Source of the DNA: Mesorhizobium sp. M2E.F.Ca.ET.219.01.1.1
GTDB taxonomy: Bacteria > Pseudomonadota > Alphaproteobacteria > Rhizobiales > Rhizobiaceae
Assembly: GCF_004016445.2 (NCBI RefSeq)
Contig: NZ_SADT02000002.1
Location: 806,001-870,000, forward strand
DNA: 64,000 nt
Reading direction: 5' to 3'
Shown: positions 1 to 7,888 of the stretch, in pieces
Position numbering within the stretch: the stretch's first letter is position 1
Layout: each line of letters starts with the position of its first letter
Notes under the pieces: generated by a model
Databases searched by the model: none
The model's input: only the letters and a program-made list of their open reading frames with translations
What the model was told of the DNA's origin: nothing
Program-made: the position numbers and the translations under genes

Positions 1-33
1 TGTGAAAGACCGTCAAGCCAAATGATTCCTTTG

Positions 34-59
34 CCCGCCGGGGAGGGGCGGCGGGTTTT
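34..59 (+). terminator. Intrinsic terminator of an upstream gene
   Basis: A 7-bp GC stem (CCCGCCG at 34-40, CGGCGGG at 49-55) is followed directly by TTTT. It probably ends a plus-strand transcript that starts left of the window. Confidence 0.7.
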
Positions 60-277
60 CCTGTCCGACATGCAGCGCCGCCGGCTGACCAAGGCCGCAT
101 CGTCGGCGAGCGGATCCTGAAGCAGAGGCAGGACGGATGGGGCCCGGCTGCTGGATCGAACTGCCACCGACCCTGGCGACATTCGATGCGAATCCGTCCT
201 TGCCCCGATATTCTTCCGGCGCATAAATGCCCGTCACAATTGACCCCACCGCCACAACCGCCTAGGCTCGCCCGAAA
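60..277. other. Intergenic stretch, no convincing gene
   Basis: Lies between the terminator and the fluoride riboswitch. The only open frame of note runs on the minus strand through the terminator hairpin and has no family resemblance or ribosome-binding site. The promoter for the fluoride operon should lie here, but I cannot pick a clear -35/-10 pair. Confidence 0.4.
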
Positions 278-325
278 ATGGGGATGGGGTTCCCCCGAAA
301 CCGCCCATATGGGCTGATGACTCCT
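278..325 (+). promoter_or_regulatory. Fluoride riboswitch (crcB RNA motif)
   Basis: The sequence carries the hallmark blocks of the fluoride aptamer in order: GGGGATGGGGTTC, an AACCGCC-like segment, and the near-invariant 3' block GGCTGATGACTCCT (312-325). It sits 110 bases upstream of two crcB genes, which is the classic context. The 3' edge of the aptamer overlaps the left arm of a terminator stem. This implies that fluoride binding stabilises the aptamer and prevents terminator formation, switching the exporter operon on. The match is by eye. Confidence 0.9.
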
Positions 326-360
326 GCCAGGCGTGCTCTTGCGCGGCAGGATTTGTTTTT
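323..360 (+). terminator. Riboswitch expression-platform terminator
   Basis: CCTGCC (323-328) pairs with GGCAGG (345-350), followed by the T-rich run ATTTGTTTTT. The left arm overlaps the last bases of the fluoride aptamer, so the two structures are mutually exclusive, as expected for transcriptional control. Confidence 0.8.
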
Positions 361-431
361 CCCGCTCGCATCATGCCTGATTTCGTGAAGTGATTCCGGT
401 GTGGAATCGCGTTTGGAAAGGCATTGAAGCG

Positions 432-866
432 ATGACCCTTGCGGCCTGCGCCCTGGTCCTGATCGGCGGTTTCCTCGGCGGCGTTTCCCGCTTCTTCCTG
501 TCCGGCGTGGTTGGTCGCGGCGTCGGCGAGACCTTTCCCTGGGGCACGCTGGCGGTCAATGTCTCCGGCGCTCTTGCCATTGGCGCCTTCGCCGGTGCTG
601 CGCGGTCGGTGGGCGGCGTCTTCGCCAGCGATCTCGTGCGCGACCTGATCGTCGTCGGCCTGTTCGGCGGCTATACCACGGTGTCGTCCTTCTGCCTGCA
701 GACGCTCAACCTCGCGCTCGACGGCGAGGGGCGGCTCGCGGCCTTCAACGTTGTCGCCTCGTCGGTTCTGTGCGTGCTGTTCGTCGCCCTCGGCTTCTGG
801 GCGATCATCTGGGTGGCTGAGTCAGCCACCTGGGTAGCTGGTTCAGCCGCTGGGGCATCGGGCTGA
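432..866 (+). CDS. crcB: Fluoride ion channel/exporter subunit FluC (CrcB), copy 1
   Basis: 144-residue inner-membrane protein with four hydrophobic segments, the length usual for CrcB/FluC, which lets toxic fluoride leave the cytoplasm. Family marks visible are the Asn in AVNVSG (residues 41-46) and GGYTTVSSF (79-87), the TM3 break region that lines the channel. The start at 432 was chosen because the protein then begins at the first membrane segment; a start at 390 would add a short non-conserved leader. It lies downstream of the fluoride riboswitch and is followed after 3 bases by a second crcB. Two tandem genes suggest a heterodimer of opposite topologies. The last codons come from a near-duplicated, palindromic stretch (810-850), so the C-terminus (WVAESAT/WVAGSAA) looks recently extended. 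Confidence 0.9.
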   Translation: MTLAACALVLIGGFLGGVSRFFLSGVVGRGVGETFPWGTLAVNVSGALAIGAFAGAARSVGGVFASDLVRDLIVVGLFGGYTTVSSFCLQTLNLALDGEGRLAAFNVVASSVLCVLFVALGFWAIIWVAESATWVAGSAAGASG

Positions 867-869
867 ACG

Positions 870-1292
870 ATGACGGACAGACAGGCGGCAACGCGGCTTT
901 ATCTGGCGGTCGGCTGCGGCGCGGCGATCGGCTCCCTGACCCGCTTCCTGTCGGGCTATGTCATCGTCTCGCTGCTCGGCCTCGACGCTCTATGGTCGAC
1001 CGCTTTCGTCAACGTCGCCGGCTCCTGGATCATCATGGCCTTTGCCACGCTGACCGGACCGGATGGGCGCATGATGGTCGGCGCCGCCAGCCGCAATTTT
1101 GTCATGGCCGGCTTCTGCGGCGGCCTCACCACGTTTTCGGCGATGAGCCTCGACACCTTCATCCTGCTGTTCGAGGGCGACTTGCCGCTGGCCGCGACCT
1201 ATCTCATCAGTGTGGTCGGGCTGTCGCTCGCCGCCGCGTGGCTGGGCTATCTGATGGCATCCAGGCTCAACCGCTTGCCGGTCGACAGGTAA
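870..1292 (+). CDS. crcB: Fluoride ion channel/exporter subunit FluC (CrcB), copy 2
   Basis: 140-residue second FluC/CrcB subunit with four predicted membrane segments. Family marks are the Asn of FVNVAGS (residues 46-52) and [10 protein letters not shown] (81-90). It starts 3 bases after the first crcB stop and is surely co-transcribed under the same riboswitch. Paired crcB genes usually make subunits that insert in opposite orientation and together form the double-barrelled channel. The two sequences here differ strongly, which fits division of labour rather than recent duplication. Confidence 0.9.
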   Translation: MTDRQAATRLYLAVGCGAAIGSLTRFLSGYVIVSLLGLDALWSTAFVNVAGSWIIMAFATLTGPDGRMMVGAASRNFVMAGFCGGLTTFSAMSLDTFILLFEGDLPLAATYLISVVGLSLAAAWLGYLMASRLNRLPVDR

Positions 1293-1293
1293 C

Positions 1294-1341
1294 AGGCCAA
1301 CTGGTGATCAGGCCAATAGGTGATCAGGCCAAGAGGTGATC
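1294..1341 (+). repeat. Three tandem 16-bp repeats before the DUF190 gene
   Basis: Three head-to-tail copies of AGGCCAANNGGTGATC (1294-1309, 1310-1325, 1326-1341) differ only at the two N positions. They fill the gap between the second crcB stop and the ribosome-binding site AGGGAGGAG (1342-1350) of the next gene. The repeat number could vary between strains and alter spacing or coupling. Confidence 0.85.
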
Positions 1342-1353
1342 AGGGAGGAGAAC

Positions 1354-1698
1354 ATGGAACTTCCCGCGCAATGCGCGCTGCTCAGGATCTTCTTCGGCGA
1401 GGACGACAGGGCGGCCGACGGCAAGCCGCTGCACGAGGCGATCGTCATCAAGGCCCGCGAAACCGGTATGGCCGGCGCCACGGTGCTGCGCGGGCCGCTG
1501 GGCTTCGGTCGCTCCAGCGTGCTCCACACGGCCAAGATCCTGCGCCTGTCGCAGGATCTGCCCATCGTTGTCGAGATCGTCGATGCGCCGGAGAAGATCG
1601 ATGCGCTGATCCCTGCGATCAAGGCGCTGACGAAGGCGAAAAGCTGCCTGATCACGAGGGAGAAGGTCGAGGTCATCCGCTACGGTGACGGGGACTGA
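1354..1698 (+). CDS. DUF190 family protein (PII-like fold)
   Basis: 114-residue cytoplasmic protein of the DUF190 family, recognised from the N-terminal CALLRIFFGEDDR segment, GATVLRGPLGFG and the C-terminal PIVVEIVDAPEKID part. Members adopt a ferredoxin-like, PII-like fold and are repeatedly found beside crcB genes, so a regulatory or accessory role in fluoride export is likely but unproven. The ATG at 1354 is preceded by a strong AGGGAGGAG. It is the third gene of the riboswitch-controlled operon. Confidence 0.85.
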   Translation: MELPAQCALLRIFFGEDDRAADGKPLHEAIVIKARETGMAGATVLRGPLGFGRSSVLHTAKILRLSQDLPIVVEIVDAPEKIDALIPAIKALTKAKSCLITREKVEVIRYGDGD

Positions 1699-1714
1699 AC
1701 CACCGATCCTCGCA

Positions 1715-1921
1715 TCAGCCGCCGCGCAGACGTCTTCCGATCGTTCCTTCGTCGAAGATACCGGCGGAAAAGAGTTTCATGGCCTCGATCGCCAGGTCCG
1801 ATGCCTCGGAACTGCCGCGGGCAATACCGCGCTCCTCGCAGACCTGATCGTAAATGCGCTTCAGCAGGACAAGATCGTCCGGATAGGCAACGCCGCTCTT
1901 GGAAATATGGGGACCAATCAT
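1715..1921 (-). CDS. Small conserved-looking protein of unknown function
   Basis: 68-residue soluble protein starting MIGPHISKSG and rich in charged helices (DDLVLLKRIYDQVCEERG). I do not recognise a family. The ATG at 1921 is preferred over an upstream in-frame start because the leader is low-complexity. It is convergent with the fluoride operon (16-base gap). Confidence 0.55.
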   Translation of the reverse strand: MIGPHISKSGVAYPDDLVLLKRIYDQVCEERGIARGSSEASDLAIEAMKLFSAGIFDEGTIGRRLRGG

Positions 1922-2037
1922 CGCGTCCTCCGTTGTGGTACGGAAGCGCGACAGAGGTTCGCGGGGGCGGGTGAACCCTCTATCGCTAGAGCTGGCTACC
2001 ATAGGTTGATCCGCCCACGGCGCATTTACCCATGTTA

Positions 2038-2064
2038 AAAAGGCGGCCTAAAGGGCCGCCTTTT
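2038..2064 (-). terminator. Bidirectional-looking terminator after ndk
   Basis: An 11-bp perfect stem (AAAAGGCGGCC at 2038-2048, GGCCGCCTTTT at 2054-2064) with a 5-base loop. A and T runs at both edges would let it work in both directions. On the minus strand it lies 60 bases after the ndk stop. Confidence 0.8.
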
Positions 2065-2074
2065 CGGCAGATTT

Positions 2075-2120
2075 CAGAGCGATTCCACGAAGCGGTTTTC
2101 CGTTCGGGATTGCGTCAGAT
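2075..2120 (+). repeat. Partial copy of dispersed palindromic repeat (family 1)
   Basis: Roughly 46 bases resemble half of the 105-bp element seen complete at 8139 and 29801, sharing the AGCGGTTTTCCGT core and flanking ATTCC/GATTGCG blocks. It abuts the ndk stop codon (2124-2126). Confidence 0.6.
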
Positions 2121-2123
2121 AGA

Positions 2124-2546
2124 TCAGCCGACGATCTCGGTGTCCGAGAACCAGTACTTGATCTCCTGCGCGGCGGTCTCCGGCGCGTCCGAGCCATGCA
2201 CCGAATTCTCGCCGATCGACAGCGCATGTACCTTGCGGATGGTGCCCTCGGCGGCATTGGCCGGGTTGGTTGCACCCATCACTTCGCGATTCCGGGCGAT
2301 GGCATTCTCGCCTTCCAGGACCTGCACGATGGTCGGAGCCGACGACATGAATTCCACCAGCTCGCCGAAGAACGGGCGGTCCTTGTGGACGGCGTAGAAA
2401 CCCTCGGCCTCGCGGCGGCTCATCCACACGCGGCGCGATGCGACGACGCGCAGCCCGGCGTCCTCCAGCATCTTGGTGATGGCGCCTGTCAGGTTGCGCC
2501 TGGTCGCGTCCGGCTTGATCATGGAGAAGGTGCGTTCGATCGCCAT
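2124..2546 (-). CDS. ndk: Nucleoside diphosphate kinase
   Basis: 140 residues, the standard length. Transfers the gamma phosphate of ATP to nucleoside diphosphates through a phosphohistidine, maintaining NTP and dNTP pools in the cytoplasm. Visible signatures are KPDA at residues 11-14, the substrate-site segment [12 protein letters not shown], and the active-site motif NSVHGSD with the phosphorylated His117. The start [14 protein letters not shown] (2546) is the usual NDK start; longer frames upstream are not conserved. The gene is followed by a repeat and a strong terminator, so it is probably monocistronic. Confidence 0.97.
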   Translation of the reverse strand: MAIERTFSMIKPDATRRNLTGAITKMLEDAGLRVVASRRVWMSRREAEGFYAVHKDRPFFGELVEFMSSAPTIVQVLEGENAIARNREVMGATNPANAAEGTIRKVHALSIGENSVHGSDAPETAAQEIKYWFSDTEIVG

Positions 2547-2724
2547 AGGGTCGTCCTTGTTCTTGGGAATGGAAATTGGAGTGGCGGGCTCTATACAAGC
2601 CACCCGGCGGCTTGCCAAGGGGAGGCGGCTTCTGGTCAAGGCGGGCGCTTTGCGGGATAATTAGACAGCTGCACGCGCTTCGGGCGCTTGCTCCCGAACG
2701 CTCGCGGCGGCGGAGCCGGAGTCG

Positions 2725-2922
2725 ATGAACTGGCCTTATCTCAGACGCGGCGACATTGTGGGTATCGTGTTCATGGCGCTGATGTGCGCCGTGATCGCCG
2801 TCTTCCTGCTGGTCCTGCCGCCGCGGGATCACAATTTCGGCTTCGGTCCGGAATGGCAGTGCGCGCGCATGGGCGAAGGCGATCCGATCTGCGTCAGGCT
2901 GGTCGACCAGGACCGGGATTGA
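2725..2922 (+). CDS. Small single-pass membrane protein, unknown function
   Basis: 65 residues: a short basic N-terminus (MNWPYLRRGD), one hydrophobic segment at about 11-31 (IVGIVFMALMCAVIAVFLL), then a soluble tail with two Cys (WQCARMGEGDPICVRL). Topology suggests the tail is periplasmic and may form a disulfide. It ends 2 bases before the stop of the convergent DUF1905 gene. No family recognised. Confidence 0.65.
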   Translation: MNWPYLRRGDIVGIVFMALMCAVIAVFLLVLPPRDHNFGFGPEWQCARMGEGDPICVRLVDQDRD

Positions 2923-2924
2923 CC

Positions 2925-3221
2925 CTAGAGCTCGATCTCAATGGTCAGCCTTGGCGCATCGCCGGCCTTTAGGCCCTCGCGCTGGCGCACCGAGGCTTTG
3001 ACGGGCAACAGCAGGCTGCCAGACGCCCTGTCGGGAAAGAGCGATGTCTGCCACCTGGTCTTGCCGATGCTCGCCGTCACGCCGAGCGAACCCCAGGGGC
3101 GGGCAAGCCCCGCCATCGCCGCCTTGATCCGCGCCGCGACCTCCGTCGGCAGCGTCACGAAATGCCAGCCGCCCTTGCCGGGGTAGACCCAGATCCCAGC
3201 CTGCATCTCGTAACGCAACAT
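2925..3221 (-). CDS. DUF1905 domain protein
   Basis: 98 residues. The order 'WVYPGKGGWHFVTLP ... GSLGVTASIGKTRWQTSLFP ... SGSLLLPVKASVRQREGLKAGD' matches the DUF1905 family, small beta-rich proteins of unknown function. The ATG at 3221 is chosen because the upstream extension overlaps the next gene and lacks conservation. It lies 17 bases after the glutathione transferase gene and may share its transcript. Confidence 0.8.
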   Translation of the reverse strand: MLRYEMQAGIWVYPGKGGWHFVTLPTEVAARIKAAMAGLARPWGSLGVTASIGKTRWQTSLFPDRASGSLLLPVKASVRQREGLKAGDAPRLTIEIEL

Positions 3222-3238
3222 CGCAATTCCGACGGCTG

Positions 3239-3931
3239 TCACGCCGCTGCCGCGACCTGCCGCCCGATACCGCCATGCAGATCGAGGCACCGCTCGAACC
3301 AGCTGACGATGCTGTCGCCGTCGTCGAGCAATTGGAAAGGCGAGGCGATGCGCCCCCATTGCAGCGCCCCGAACACGATGTAGTCGGCAAACAGCGGCGA
3401 GGCTCCGCCGATGAAGGGCTGGTAGGCAAGCGTCGAGCGAAGCGGCTCCAGCGCGGCGCGGAAGGCCGAGAGTCCGGCGTCGCGGTTGGCCACGACCTCT
3501 TCCAGCCGCTTGCCGTAGCGCTGCTCGCGGCTTTCGCGGAAATAGGCGGCGTTCGCCTCGTCTTGCATGGCATGCAGACCGGTCAGCGCCACCGTCGCGA
3601 CATAAGGGTGGATGGTGAACTGCGACCAGCGCTCAATAAACCGCGCCATCGCCTTACCGCCTTCGCCGCCGAACAGCGTCGGCCGATCCGGATAGGCTTC
3701 GTCGAGATAGAGCGCGATGGCGAAGGAATCGGCCACCACGCGCTCGCCGTCGCGGATCACCGGCACCGTCTTCGACACTCCGCCCTCGACGCCAGGCACC
3801 TCCAGGAAGCGCGTCGGCACCTTGGTGGCGGCGAGCCCCTTATGCGCCAGCGCCATCTTGGTCTTCCAGCAATGCGGGCTGAACGGGCGGGCGGCGTCAT
3901 GGCCGACGAGGTCGTAGAGCAGAATGGTCAT
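3239..3931 (-). CDS. Glutathione S-transferase family protein
   Basis: 230 residues with the two-domain GST layout: a thioredoxin-like N-terminal domain (MTILLYDLVGHDAARPFSPH..KTKMAL) with the glutathione-contact segment KTVPVIRDGERVVADSFAIALYLDE (about 55-80), then an all-helical C-terminal domain. The DGERVVADS stretch corresponds to the conserved Pro-[cis]/Glu-Ser glutathione site. The HCWKTKM pattern is typical of the uncharacterised alphaproteobacterial GSTs related to beta-etherases. The substrate cannot be told from sequence. It is divergent from the DinB gene 61 bases away. Confidence 0.88.
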   Translation of the reverse strand: MTILLYDLVGHDAARPFSPHCWKTKMALAHKGLAATKVPTRFLEVPGVEGGVSKTVPVIRDGERVVADSFAIALYLDEAYPDRPTLFGGEGGKAMARFIERWSQFTIHPYVATVALTGLHAMQDEANAAYFRESREQRYGKRLEEVVANRDAGLSAFRAALEPLRSTLAYQPFIGGASPLFADYIVFGALQWGRIASPFQLLDDGDSIVSWFERCLDLHGGIGRQVAAAA

Positions 3932-3992
3932 TGGCGGGTCCGTTGCTGCGGGTTACGAAGGGTCCGGATTCGGGTTGAGCCGGGTGGGAAGA

Positions 3993-4502
3993 ATGAAGCA
4001 GCATTTCATGATGTTTGCGGCCTATAATCAATGGGCCAACGGCCGCCTCTACGATGCCGCTGCCGATCTTGACGAGGAGGAACTCGGCCGTGACGTCGGG
4101 GCCTTTTTCGGCTCGATGCTTGGCACGCTCAACCATCTGCTTGCCGTCGACCGTGTCTGGATGAAGCGCTTCACCGGCGAGGGCGATGCGCCGTCCAACA
4201 CCGCCGCCATCCTGTACCGGGCCTTGCCGGCCCTGAAGCTGGCGCGCGAGGCCGAGGACAGGAGGATCGTCGCCTGGGTGAGCGGCATGGGCGACAAGGC
4301 GATTGCCGGCCGCTTCTCCTACATGACCGTCGACATGCGCACCGTCTCGCAGCGGCTTTCGCCCGCGCTCAGCCATTTCTTCAACCACCAGACCCATCAT
4401 CGCGGTCAGGCGCATATGGTGCTGACGGTGCTCGGCCGGCCTTCGGTGCCGCTCGACCTGATGCTGTTCCAGCGCTCCGAGGAAGGTCGCGCCTACGCCT
4501 GA
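3993..4502 (+). CDS. DinB family protein
   Basis: 169 residues forming the four-helix DinB/YfiT fold. The three metal-ligand histidines expected for the family are visible as His48 (GTLNHLLAVD), His132 and His136 (FFNHQTHHRGQ). Members bind a divalent metal and some act as thiol-dependent S-transferases; the name comes from DNA-damage induction in Bacillus, which need not apply here. The start at 3993 gives the common MKQHFMMFAAYNQWAN opening. Confidence 0.88.
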   Translation: MKQHFMMFAAYNQWANGRLYDAAADLDEEELGRDVGAFFGSMLGTLNHLLAVDRVWMKRFTGEGDAPSNTAAILYRALPALKLAREAEDRRIVAWVSGMGDKAIAGRFSYMTVDMRTVSQRLSPALSHFFNHQTHHRGQAHMVLTVLGRPSVPLDLMLFQRSEEGRAYA

Positions 4503-4785
4503 TGCATAGCTCCGGGAACCCGCGCATTTCTGCCGCGGCTTCGTTGCAAATGGCGCTCGGTGCGGGAAGTGTCTGCTGCTTGCTATATATGTTTAAATAT
4601 CGAATAAAAGTCGAAGATTGATTTAACAATTCGATATAACAACAAGAAACTAAAAAATATCATCAAAAATCGGGCATGAAACTGAGGTATGGATGTCGGC
4701 GTAGATATGTATGCGCACGGCGTTAATCACAGAACGCGGTGCCTGTGTGGTGCAGTGCAGCATATCCGTCTAGGAGGAGAGTGTC
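4503..4785. other. AT-rich intergenic region upstream of the Gly-rich secreted protein
   Basis: About 280 bases, clearly AT-richer than the surroundings between 4580 and 4680 (for example TATATATGTTTAAATATCG). No gene seen. Probably holds the promoter of the downstream secreted protein, whose ribosome-binding site AGGAGGAG lies at 4772-4779. Confidence 0.4.
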
Positions 4786-5399
4786 ATGCCAAGTATCATT
4801 CGGGAATTCCATAAAGCCCTTACTTGCGGCGCGATTATCGCTATTTTGGCCATGCCTGCAAATGCTGCAAGCCTTGGCGTTGGAGCATCGGTCGGCGGGT
4901 CCGGCGGCGTCAACGCTGGCGCCGGCGCCTCTGTCGGTGGTGGCAGCGGCGTCAATGCCGGTCTTGGCGCCTCGGTTGGCGGGTCGAACGGCGTGAACGC
5001 CGACGCGGCCGCATCGATAGGCGGCTCGAATGGCGCCGACGCAAACGCCACGGCGTCGATCGGTGGCTCAACCGGCATCAATGCGGGTCTCGACGCTAAC
5101 GTCGGCGACGACATCACGCCAGTGCGGGTGCAAATGTCGGCAATGGCGCCAACGCGAGCCTTAGCCTCGGGAGTGGTGACGACGCGGGCGTCGGCGTGGG
5201 AAGGTTCTCTACACTGAGCACGCTGAGCACGCCTAGCACAGTAGGAGCCCCTGAAGCGCCCGCTATGAAGAACGCCGTGGCTCAGATGTCCGGCGCAAAA
5301 TTGATGCGCATGAAGAAGCGTTGCGCCGACGTGCTCTCCAGCGAAGAAACCTACGACAAGGATCTCAGGGCGCTCTGCCTGATGATTTCGCGTCGCTGA
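4786..5399 (+). pseudogene. Secreted Gly/Ala/Asn-repeat protein, apparently frameshifted
   Basis: The open frame from ATG 4786 gives a signal peptide (about 1-28, ending MPANAAS) and then six imperfect repeats of about 17 residues built on GASVGGSNGVNAG. It runs into an unrelated tail and stops at 5217. In the frame offset by one deleted base the repeat pattern resumes right away (AGANVGNGANASLSLGSG) and continues through an STLSTPSTVG linker to a charged C-terminal domain (MKKRCADVLSSEETYDKDLRALC) ending at 5399. The single-base deletion lies near 5115-5125. The intact product would be about 204 residues, exported to the periplasm or surface. Either a natural frameshift or a sequencing error; function unknown. 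Confidence 0.7.
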
Positions 5400-5520
5400 C
5401 ATATGCTCAAGGCAGCCTGGTCGGGAGTGCCGCACCGGCCGTGAGGCTCTGCGGCATCTCCTACCGCATCGCCGCCATGGCTGGCGGTGCGTTGACGAGA
5501 ACCTCCGGCCAGTCGGGAAG

Positions 5521-5550
5521 CCTGCCGCCTTTGGCGGCGGGGTTTCTGCT
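5521..5550 (+). terminator. Intrinsic terminator
   Basis: CCTGCCGCC (5521-5529), loop TTT, GGCGGCGGGG (5533-5542), then TTTCTGCTT. It would end the transcript of the Gly-rich protein gene. Confidence 0.55.
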
Positions 5551-5668
5551 TGCCTGCCACCACGGCGGTTCCGACGGCCTGTTAACCACACTTGCATTGA
5601 AGCTAATATGTTAGGACTTCCTTTGCGCTCGCGCCCCACAATAAGCCGGTAGCCGTGGGAGCAAGGGC

Positions 5669-6454
5669 ATGCGCATCGATTTGTCCCCGACAAGCTGGGG
5701 CAGGGTTGTGGTGGTAACCGCCGCCGGCACAGCCTTTTTCATTGCCGTCGCCTTCTTCGTCGATTCCTTCAATTTTCCCTCGCTGTCGCCGCAGGCGCTG
5801 CTCTGGGCGCAACTCACGGATCTTTTCCTGCCGCTCGTGCTCGGCGGCTCCTTTCTGTTCTTCCTGATGTGGAAGATGCGCCAGCTGGCGATCACGCAAA
5901 AGGAGCTCAGCGTCATCGCCGCGACCGACAGCCTGACCGCGGTCTTCAACCGCGGCGCCTTCTCGATGCTTGTCGAGGCCTATCTCGACCAGGCACGCGA
6001 CCAAACGGTCGCTGAAGCCGGCGCGCTGCTGATCGTCGATGCCGACCATTTCAAGTCCATCAATGACCGCCTGGGCCACGACTGCGGCGACCAGGCGCTG
6101 AGGTTGATCGCCGCGACGATCAAGGGGCAACTGCATGGCGCCGACATCGTCGGACGCATCGGCGGCGAGGAATTCGGGGTCTTTCTGCCCGGCGCCGACG
6201 CCACGCGCTCCTTCCTGGTCGCCGAATCGATCAGGCGGCACATCCGCGAGGTCGAGTTTGCCCCCGACGGGCGGCCCTGGCCGCTTTCCGTGAGCATCGG
6301 CGGCATCGCCTTCAGCGGCCCGACCACCTATCACGACATGTTCCAGGTCGCCGACCGCCATCTTTACAAGGCCAAGTCCAATGGCCGCGATCAGGTGAGC
6401 TTCGAGAGCCAGCGTAGCGCGCTTGCCGGCGATGCCGGCGGTACCATGCACTAG
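5669..6454 (+). CDS. Membrane-bound diguanylate cyclase (GGDEF domain)
   Basis: 261 residues. Two hydrophobic segments at about 13-32 and 48-68 anchor it, followed by a GGDEF domain. The active-site motif is GGEEF at 165-169, and substrate-site residues are seen in DADHFKSINDRLGHDCGD. It should make cyclic di-GMP from two GTP. No RxxD inhibitory motif is obvious just before GGEEF. There is no recognisable sensor domain beyond the short periplasmic loop. It stands alone between unrelated genes. Confidence 0.92.
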   Translation: MRIDLSPTSWGRVVVVTAAGTAFFIAVAFFVDSFNFPSLSPQALLWAQLTDLFLPLVLGGSFLFFLMWKMRQLAITQKELSVIAATDSLTAVFNRGAFSMLVEAYLDQARDQTVAEAGALLIVDADHFKSINDRLGHDCGDQALRLIAATIKGQLHGADIVGRIGGEEFGVFLPGADATRSFLVAESIRRHIREVEFAPDGRPWPLSVSIGGIAFSGPTTYHDMFQVADRHLYKAKSNGRDQVSFESQRSALAGDAGGTMH

Positions 6455-6544
6455 GCATCCCTCGCCGCTCAGGCGCCATCAACGGTCCGTTCATCCTTTG
6501 GCGGCTAGTGTCGGCGGCTGACTTCAGCCGATCCGCGAGCGACC

Positions 6545-7360
6545 GTGTTCGATCTTATCGACTTCAAGGCGGTGCTGATCATCGCCCTCATCTTCATCCC
6601 GCTGGAGCAGCTCCTGCCGCTGCATGGCGAGCAGCCGGCGACGCGCCGGCATTGGCTGAACGACGTTTTCTACCTGCTCTTCAACGGCATCGTCATCAAG
6701 GCGGGCATAGTATTGGTGGTTGGCGCGGCGATGCTGCTGGCGCAGCGTTTCGTTCCCGAGGCGCTCACCGCCGCCGTCCAGTCGCAGCCTGTGTGGCTGC
6801 AGGCGATCGAGGCTCTGCTCATCGCCGACATCGGCTTCTACCTTGCCCATCGCGCCTTCCACGCGGTGCCGTTCCTGTGGCGCTTCCACGCCATCCATCA
6901 CTCGATCGAGGAGATGGACTGGCTGGCCGCGCACCGCGTGCACCCGGTGGACCAGATCCTGACCAAGTCGGCCTCGTTCCTGCCGCTGTTCGCGCTGGGT
7001 TTTTCCGCCGAGGCGGTTCTCATCTACGTGCTGATCTACCAATGGCAGTCGGTGTTCATCCACTCCAACACGCGCATCGGGTTCGGGCCGCTGAAATGGC
7101 TGATTGCCTCGCCGCAGTTCCATCACTGGCACCATGCCAACGATCGCGAGGCCTATGACAAAAACTTCGCCGGCCAATTGCCCTTTCTCGACCTGATCGG
7201 CGGCACTTTGTTCATGCCGCCGCGGATGCCGGAAAAATACGGTGTCGACGAGCCTGTGCCGCAGCTCTACCACCAGCAGCTCGTCTATCCCCTCGTTGCA
7301 GCGGCTGAACCGGCCGCGCCGATCGCCAAGGCCTCGGCCGCCGCCGGCAAGCCGGAATAA
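6545..7360 (+). CDS. Sterol desaturase/fatty acid hydroxylase family membrane protein
   Basis: 271 residues, multi-pass, with the three histidine boxes that bind the di-iron centre: HRAFH (102-106), HAIHHS (115-120) and HHWHH (193-197). Family members hydroxylate or desaturate lipids such as carotenoids, fatty acids or hopanoids; the substrate here is unknown. The start codon is GTG (6545); no earlier in-frame start gives a better N-terminus. The C-terminal 30 residues are an Ala-rich low-complexity tail. Confidence 0.88.
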   Translation: MFDLIDFKAVLIIALIFIPLEQLLPLHGEQPATRRHWLNDVFYLLFNGIVIKAGIVLVVGAAMLLAQRFVPEALTAAVQSQPVWLQAIEALLIADIGFYLAHRAFHAVPFLWRFHAIHHSIEEMDWLAAHRVHPVDQILTKSASFLPLFALGFSAEAVLIYVLIYQWQSVFIHSNTRIGFGPLKWLIASPQFHHWHHANDREAYDKNFAGQLPFLDLIGGTLFMPPRMPEKYGVDEPVPQLYHQQLVYPLVAAAEPAAPIAKASAAAGKPE

Positions 7361-7441
7361 CGGTGTGGAAAGGCCCGTCGTGAACTGACCCGGGGCGGTT
7401 CATGGGCGGCGGGACCGGGAAGATGGTCTTTTGCCGTAAGT

Positions 7442-7744
7442 TCAGGCGGCAAAACCGCCATAGCCGCGCGCGACCGGCTTCACCGAGACGATTGGCTGGT
7501 CCGACGGCCACAGGATACCGGCGGTCACCGCGAAGGTGACCAGCGCATCGCGGGCCGACTCGACAGAGATTTCTCCGGCCCGCGCCGCCTCGCACGCTTT
7601 TACCGCGGCGCCGTAGCTCAGCCGCCGCCGCGACGGCGGAAACTCGGTCAGGAATTCACGCATGGCGGACAGCGAGGCGATCATGCGCTTGTGGCCAGCG
7701 CCGACACTGACCGCGACCGGCGCGAAGAACATCCTGTCGTGCAT
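7442..7744 (-). CDS. DUF982 domain protein
   Basis: 100 residues. The pattern 'VAVSVGAGHKRMIASLSAMREFLTEFP...SYGAAVKACEAARAG...ESARDALVTFAVTAGI' fits DUF982, a small rhizobial family of unknown function that is usually present in many paralogues per genome. Two more copies occur at 50170 and 50996. The ATG at 7744 has a GAGAGG ribosome-binding site. Confidence 0.82.
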   Translation of the reverse strand: MHDRMFFAPVAVSVGAGHKRMIASLSAMREFLTEFPPSRRRLSYGAAVKACEAARAGEISVESARDALVTFAVTAGILWPSDQPIVSVKPVARGYGGFAA

Positions 7745-7888
7745 TTAGACCTCTCGGAAATGGGGCGGAGAACGGCAGGGCTGCCAGCCTCGGTCTTGCA
7801 TGGGACGCGGGACAACGCATGTTGCGGCGCGAGGCTCCACGGCCGGCGATCTTTTCGCGCCCGCCTTGCCAACGCCTGTTGCGGGCGA

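Noticed and set aside
13..255. A minus-strand 80-codon frame at the left edge
   Set aside because: It reads through a strong terminator hairpin, has no ribosome-binding site and no recognisable product.
4880..5110. Regular repeats that might be a CRISPR array
   Set aside because: The units are about 50 bp, degenerate, contiguous and in frame, encoding Gly-rich protein repeats. No spacers and no cas genes.
5400..5668. Short frames between the Gly-rich protein and the GGDEF gene
   Set aside because: They cross a terminator hairpin and have no start signals.
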